Shown: in pieces, positions 60,106 through 64,000 of the stretch
Position numbering within the stretch: position 1 is the stretch's first letter
How the letters are laid out: each line of letters begins with the position of its first letter
NCBI RefSeq assembly: GCF_014356525.2
Contig: NC_052505.1
Coordinates: 248,001-312,000, forward strand
Length of the DNA: 64,000 nucleotides
Source: Nilaparvata lugens
Lineage: Eukaryota; Arthropoda; Insecta; Hemiptera; Delphacidae
Direction: 5' to 3'
Notes under the pieces: model-generated
What the model was told of the DNA's origin: nothing
Database searches by the model: none
What the model saw: only the letters and a program-made list of their open reading frames with translations
Program-made: the position numbers and the translations under genes

Positions 60106-60426
60106 TCAACATCTATAGTTACCATGAAACTCTCTTAAGAATATGCGATTCCCACTCACATTCAATTCCCATGAACAAGAATTGAAACTTCTGACATTAT
60201 CCTCATTCAAAACCACTGAATATTCTTTTGGTAACTTAATAGTGTGTTTAAAGTCACCTTCACTATCAATATCGATAATTTTAAGGTGAATTTCGCCATT
60301 ATCAGCAAATGTTACCTTCATTACTACGAACCAATCAAAATAATAAAATTCATAACCCCAATCGGCTAGTGGATTTGCTTCTATAGAGAACTCATTGAAA
60401 CTTCTCCAATCGAAATAGTGAGACAT
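60106..60426 (-). CDS. small intact ORF next to the virus-like cluster, function unknown
   Basis: 106 residues if started at the ATG at 60426 (MSHYFDWRSFNEF); the longer open frame upstream (to 60477) reads through a duplicated GC-rich block and is less likely to be coding. The composition is ordinary and globular-looking: acidic, aromatic-rich, with alternating hydrophobic strands (WFVVMKVTFADNGEIHLKII). No transmembrane segment or known motif. It is on the same strand as the degraded ATPase/DUF8207-like/fibre-like genes and downstream of them, yet has no stop or shift, so it could be the last gene of that cluster or a later acquisition. I do not recognise the family. Confidence 0.5.
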   Translation of the reverse strand: MSHYFDWRSFNEFSIEANPLADWGYEFYYFDWFVVMKVTFADNGEIHLKIIDIDSEGDFKHTIKLPKEYSVVLNEDNVRSFNSCSWELNVSGNRIFLREFHGNYRC

Positions 60427-60453
60427 TGTGAACTTATCAGCTCGAGTGTTTAG

Positions 60454-60550
60454 AGAGAAGTGACGCCTGTGCCACACCCCCCTGTGGCTGAATGTTTCCC
60501 CAGAGAAGTGATGCCTGTGCTACGCCCCCCCTGTGGCTGAATGTTTCCCC
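60454..60550. repeat. 48-bp tandem duplication, GC-rich
   Basis: AGAGAAGTGACGCCTGTGCC at 60454 and AGAGAAGTGATGCCTGTGCT at 60502, each running on through the C-run and CTGTGGCTGAATGTTTCCCC. Confidence 0.92.
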
Positions 60551-60607
60551 CTTCCCAAATTCTATAGATAAGAGTGTACACCTTCATATAACTCTCACAT
60601 CAAAAAA

Positions 60608-60820
60608 ACTGTTACATTCAGTTAATTAATCATAGACACATGAAAAAAAAATGTATAATGAATCAGATTTATCATCTTGAAGTAGCACATGTTCATCTCA
60701 ATAAGAAAACTGTTACATTCAGTTAATCAATCATAGACGCATGAAAAAAATTTATAATGACTCTGATTTATCATCTTGAAGTAGCATGTGTTTGTGTCAG
60801 CAAGAAAACTGTTAAAGTTC
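60608..60820. repeat. ~100-bp tandem repeat, 2 copies and a stub
   Basis: ACTGTTACATTCAGTTAAT begins at 60608 and 60709; a third start (AAGAAAACTGTTA) at 60803 is followed by unrelated sequence. It separates the small ORF from the fibre-like gene. Confidence 0.9.
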
Positions 60821-60870
60821 ACTGTACTTCAAATTCAAATTTCTCCCCTCATATGCCAAGTGTTATCCTC

Positions 60871-61886
60871 TCACAAGATTTTGTGTTTTTGGATTTTATA
60901 TTGTGCTAATCCCATTTTTGTTGTTATCATTTCTGCAACCTGATTTTCGGAAAAGTTATGTTGCTTAGCTTCTATCCAATTCATATTAAAACTAATGCGT
61001 GCGTAGCCACTGACAATATCATAAGCTATCTTATGGATGAATAAATTGAAATAATCTATGAATGCGGCCGAACATTGCAGCCTCATAACAGACCCCTCTT
61101 CCGAATTTTCAATTGTGTCAGCTATCTCATCACAAACGCTTTTCACAGTGACTTCCATCTTGTTTTTCTTAATAAAATCTCCTATATCATTTTTAGTTGC
61201 ATACTTGTCTGCAATTTGATTGATCAGAGTAGCAATAGCATCTTTTGTAATGAATTGTTCAATACCATCCATAATATCAGCTTTTATTGTGCTCACAATT
61301 CCAGATAATCGTTTTTCAAACTCTTCCTTTGTTAATAAAGAACTAGTCAATTTCTGCAAAGCAGATTCTTATTATTGCTTATCAATTGGTGATGGCTGTA
61401 TTTTATTCACTTTGGTAAAAATTTCTGTACTAGGCTGTTTCAATTCAGTATCGAGGTAGTTTCTGTCCAAGACCTCCAAATTCTTAATTTCATCTGATAT
61501 GCCTTTTAATTTCTCATCTAAATAACCTTCATCAACTTCATTGTTGTTAATACTGATCAACTGGGATGAAAAGCTGTCTGTTAAAGTTTTCACATCTCCT
61601 AGAGCGGATTCTAAAGTTAGAGTTCTCTCTGCAATAGCTTTATCAATATTGGCACTGAAATTTTGTAATGAACTTAGAATATGTTCTCTTCTAATTATGC
61701 TCATACCGATATTCTAAGTATTTTCTAAAACGAGTTTGGTTATTTGTGAATCTAAATAAAATTTAACAGCTTCGCTGATTCCTTGCTGATTTATCGATTC
61801 AATTATTTTCTGTGTTATCGAGTCAATATCACATGTAAGATTAGCACTACTAGGTGTATCAATTTGACCGAATCAATGCAAAGTCA
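60871..61886 (-). pseudogene. coiled-coil, fibre-like protein of the virus-like cluster
   Basis: From an ATG near 61884 one frame runs to 60871 (about 338 codons) interrupted only by a TGA near 61872, a stop near 61716 (LVLENT/NIGMSII) and a tandem TAATAA near 61367-61372. Residues are mostly heptad-like helices (ITQKIIESINQQGISEAV, LDEKLKGISDEIKNLEVLD, LTKEEFEKRLSGIVSTIK) before a more globular C-terminus (VMRLQCSAAFIDYFNLF). The start lies about 10 bp after the stop of the DUF8207-like gene, as in a compact viral gene array. Role as fibre or minor structural protein is inference; I know no catalytic motif in it. Confidence 0.7.
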
Positions 61887-61894
61887 TTGTAACA

Positions 61895-62808
61895 CTAAAC
61901 AATTATTTTTGCTTCTTTTAGCTCTTCAATTATAAATGCAATCTCAACATCATGTCCAGTGTTGCCAGAAGCTTTTAAGGTATAGAGTAAATTTAATCTT
62001 TCCACTAATTCGTCAAAATTATCAAAGTATTGATAAATTCTATCATGAGAATTATTTTTTGCAAATTTCAATAAACCCCATCCCTCTTTTTTACTGGGAA
62101 ATAATTTCTGAATCATTTGCGATTTAATTCCCTGATTATGTTTAACATACCCTCTTCGATCTAAATGTATGCTTGTAAGTGTTTAGATTTTCTTATACTT
62201 ATCCAGATCTCTCTGATTATAAAGATTCGAGTTTGGTCTTGAACTGAATAATAACTCAAGTAAACCGTGTGTTATACGAAATTTGTCATTATCAATATCT
62301 ATATACCTGCTATCAAATATTACTTGCTGATCTCAAATATAATACACGTCATCTTTAGAATCGTATGAAATTCCATAACTAATTGAATTATTCAATTTTT
62401 CTGCATGAAACGTTTTCAGGTATTGTGCCAACACCTCATCGTTTTTACTAGAACCAAGTAAATTGTTTTCAAATTTAGTTGAGCTTGAAAGATTCTCTGT
62501 TGAACTCCCATAGCTTTTATCATAACTCGCCTCCTCATCATCATCTCCATGCTCTCTTCTCCCTCTTTTACTTCTTCCTTTTTTGGTGTAAAATCATGAT
62601 TAGAGTGGAAACTAGATTTGGTTTTTCCCAGTTTGATTATGAGCTCTATCAACAGTGAGAGCATTTTCCTATTGTATTCCTCCGATTGTTTTTCAAAATT
62701 AAGTAAGCTTTTATGCTTGTCACTGATTACTTTTCTCAATTTCTTAATCTTATTGATCAAACCAACGTTCTTGCTATTTAGTTTTCTCCTACATGTTTTA
62801 GACAACAT
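61895..62808 (-). pseudogene. DUF8207-like virus-associated protein
   Basis: About 304 codons from ATG 62808. The N-terminus is a basic coiled coil (KIKKLRKVISDKHKSLLNFEK). Near 62590 a frame change within a KKE-type run moves reading to a charged linker and then the diagnostic part: SISYGISYDSKDDVYYI near 62335-62380, GLLELLFSSRPNSNLYNQRD near 62200-62260 (where the family usually has G-T-P/H-G-L-W-x-L-L), and finally the 62116-61895 frame with WGLLKFAKN and DELVERLNLLYTLKASGNTG, a conserved C-terminal block. In-frame stops near 62338 and 62184. I recognise this C-terminal pattern from many arthropod and cnidarian predicted proteins that sit beside capsid-like and ATPase genes. Molecular function unknown. 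Confidence 0.72.
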
Positions 62809-62841
62809 GACTGTGCAAAGAATTAATCTCTACTGAACAGT

Positions 62842-63509
62842 AAGAAACGTATCGAGTGAATCTCGGTATTTACCGCTATTAATTCTGCACTCGCTCATAA
62901 TAGTTACAAAATTATGAGGTTCATGATTCCAAACTTTATGGCAAAGTTTACTGAAATGATCTCTGATCAATGAACTGAACATGATCTCTCTGAATTAATT
63001 TGTGACTCAATAAATCTATCTTGAAGATTATAATCATATTTGCATTGTCCCTAGTGAAATGTTTCTGCGTAGCTTCATAACTCTGAATTAAATATGCTGT
63101 GTCAATATTACGATGTCAGCCCATAGTGAAATATTCTCTCATTTGAGGTACATGATTAGGTTGTAAATTGTCAAATATAACTAAAGAATATTCTGATATT
63201 TTGTTCGGATGTGGTATAGTTTCAGAATTGTTGTTTATATGGAATTCAATATCCTTCATGTTGAAAAAAACGTTTCTTAAAAAATATATTTATCTTGATA
63301 GTCACTCTTGGTATATAAGTATATAGTTTTAAATCTCAACCCATTCTTTGAAAAAATTAAATTAAATAGCAAATTGGTCTTCCCACACCCCGAAGACCCT
63401 ATTATAAGGATCCTTGCATTATGGGGTAACAACTTCCATTTTACACCATGCTGTGTTTTCTTTCTGTCTCATAATATTGTCAAAATTCACTATCGGAATA
63501 TTACTCATG
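62842..63509 (-). pseudogene. A32/FtsK-HerA-like DNA-packaging ATPase
   Basis: ATG at 63507-63509 (MSNIPIVNFDNIM). A frame change before the P-loop leads to RILIIGSSGCGKTNLLFNLI near 63360-63430 (Walker A, GSSGCGKT). The next block, around TIYLYTKSDYQDKY near 63300-63330, precedes a frame change. YSLVIFDNLQ near 63170-63200 is the Walker B region and REYFTMG near 63120-63145 ends at a stop. RNIDTAYLIQSYEATQKHF and RDNANMIIIFK near 63030-63110 are typical of the poxvirus A32-like packaging ATPases of Polintons and related viruses. The C-terminus (EPHNFVTIMS near 62890-62930) is in another frame. About 220 codons, a normal length for this family. In such viruses it pumps DNA into the capsid. 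First gene of the minus-strand cluster. Confidence 0.82.
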
Positions 63510-63581
63510 TTAGACACATGTACAGCATGTGATCTGATAAGGAACTTAACATTTTTCGTAAGTTATCATTTTGTTGTTATC

Positions 63582-63684
63582 AAAGGGGGGAGTGTGAGCT
63601 AGCACATGGCTCTCAGAGTGTGTGTGTGTGTGTGTTATCACATCGGAATGCGGTTGGCATGTGCTAGCTCTCACTCCCCCCTTT
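63582..63684. repeat. 27-bp inverted repeat upstream of the ATPase gene
   Basis: Arms 63582-63608 (AAAGGGGGGAGTGTGAGCTA...) and 63658-63684 pair with a single mismatch around a 49-base loop containing a (GT)n run. It starts 72 bp upstream of the ATPase ATG. It could be a transcription-control structure, a replication hairpin or a remnant of an element end. Confidence 0.85.
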
Positions 63685-64000
63685 TACAGGAATGCAGTAG
63701 CGAAGCGCTAGAAGTCTCTCACTTCAATATATCACTCCCTCTCTCTCCCTCTCCCTCTTTACGAGAATGCAAACAGCACAGAATAGAAGTATCTGCGCTC
63801 TCTGTCCCTCACCCTCTTTCATGCTCTGCTTCTCCTTTTCTAGCGCATGCTCAAAGATTTTCCAAAGCAAATTACGAAAATGAAACTACAGATTTAAATG
63901 AAACTGAGAAGCATTTTTTGATAGAGACATATTATATTTACACCAAATGTTCATGATATTTACAGTAAATGCAATGTATTACAACATGATATTACAATAG
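63685..64000. other. CT-rich then AT-rich flank
   Basis: CTCTCCCTCTCCCTC-type low complexity at about 63731-63762 followed by plain sequence. The frame 63606-63956 is low-complexity across the hairpin and is not called. Confidence 0.5.

Overview
This window looks like an intergenic or heterochromatin-like stretch of an insect genome, most likely a hemipteran and possibly a planthopper. That assignment is inference: the DNA is AT-rich, microsatellite-rich and packed with decayed transposable elements of types common in arthropods, and I found no host gene with convincing exons. There is no bacterial-style gene organisation, no CRISPR array, and no tRNA or rRNA that I could recognise by eye. 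Almost every real coding signal belongs to a mobile or virus-like element, and nearly all are broken by stops, frameshifts or nested insertions.

Layout. 0-5 kb: remnants of an element carrying an SGNH-hydrolase-like ORF, a 575-bp end repeat whose second copy lies at 43.1 kb, and a 31-bp minisatellite. 5.6-7.5 kb: a nearly intact, intronless gene of the arthropod DUF7869-like family, disabled by a 38-bp tandem duplication and a slipped A-run. 8.4-15.3 kb: a Ty3/Gypsy retrotransposon on the minus strand (gag, protease, RT, RNase H, integrase), interrupted at exactly one TA dinucleotide by a 1.7-kb inverted-repeat DNA transposon. 15-28 kb: mostly non-coding, with foldback elements, a TIR element, a 91-bp satellite-like array and microsatellites. 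28.1-29.1 kb: a Jockey-type LINE fragment. 32.0-37.7 kb: a BEL/Pao retrotransposon with about 2.5 kb of foreign DNA inside. 38.6-43.7 kb: foldback DNA, a 70-bp tandem repeat and a triplicated 0.4-0.9 kb unit. 44-50 kb: AT-rich DNA with old dispersed repeats. 50.7-51.7 kb: a PHD-finger LINE ORF1. 52.1-52.9 kb: a GAA-repeat minisatellite.

The most interesting part is 53.6-63.7 kb. A 1.9-kb unit bounded by about 140-bp terminal inverted repeats carries a broken gene of the arthropod double-jelly-roll (capsid-like) family. A LINE with a clear 5' inversion follows. Beyond it lies a compact minus-strand gene cluster: an A32/FtsK-HerA-like packaging ATPase, a DUF8207-like protein, a coiled-coil fibre-like protein and a small intact ORF. 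Capsid plus packaging ATPase is the core pair of Polinton/Maverick-like and related DNA viruses, so I read this as the fossil of an endogenous virus-like element. Whether the two parts were ever one element is not settled by the sequence.

The genes do not form a host pathway. They record successive insertions: nested TE in gypsy, insertion then local duplication in BEL, and a LINE between the two virus-like parts.
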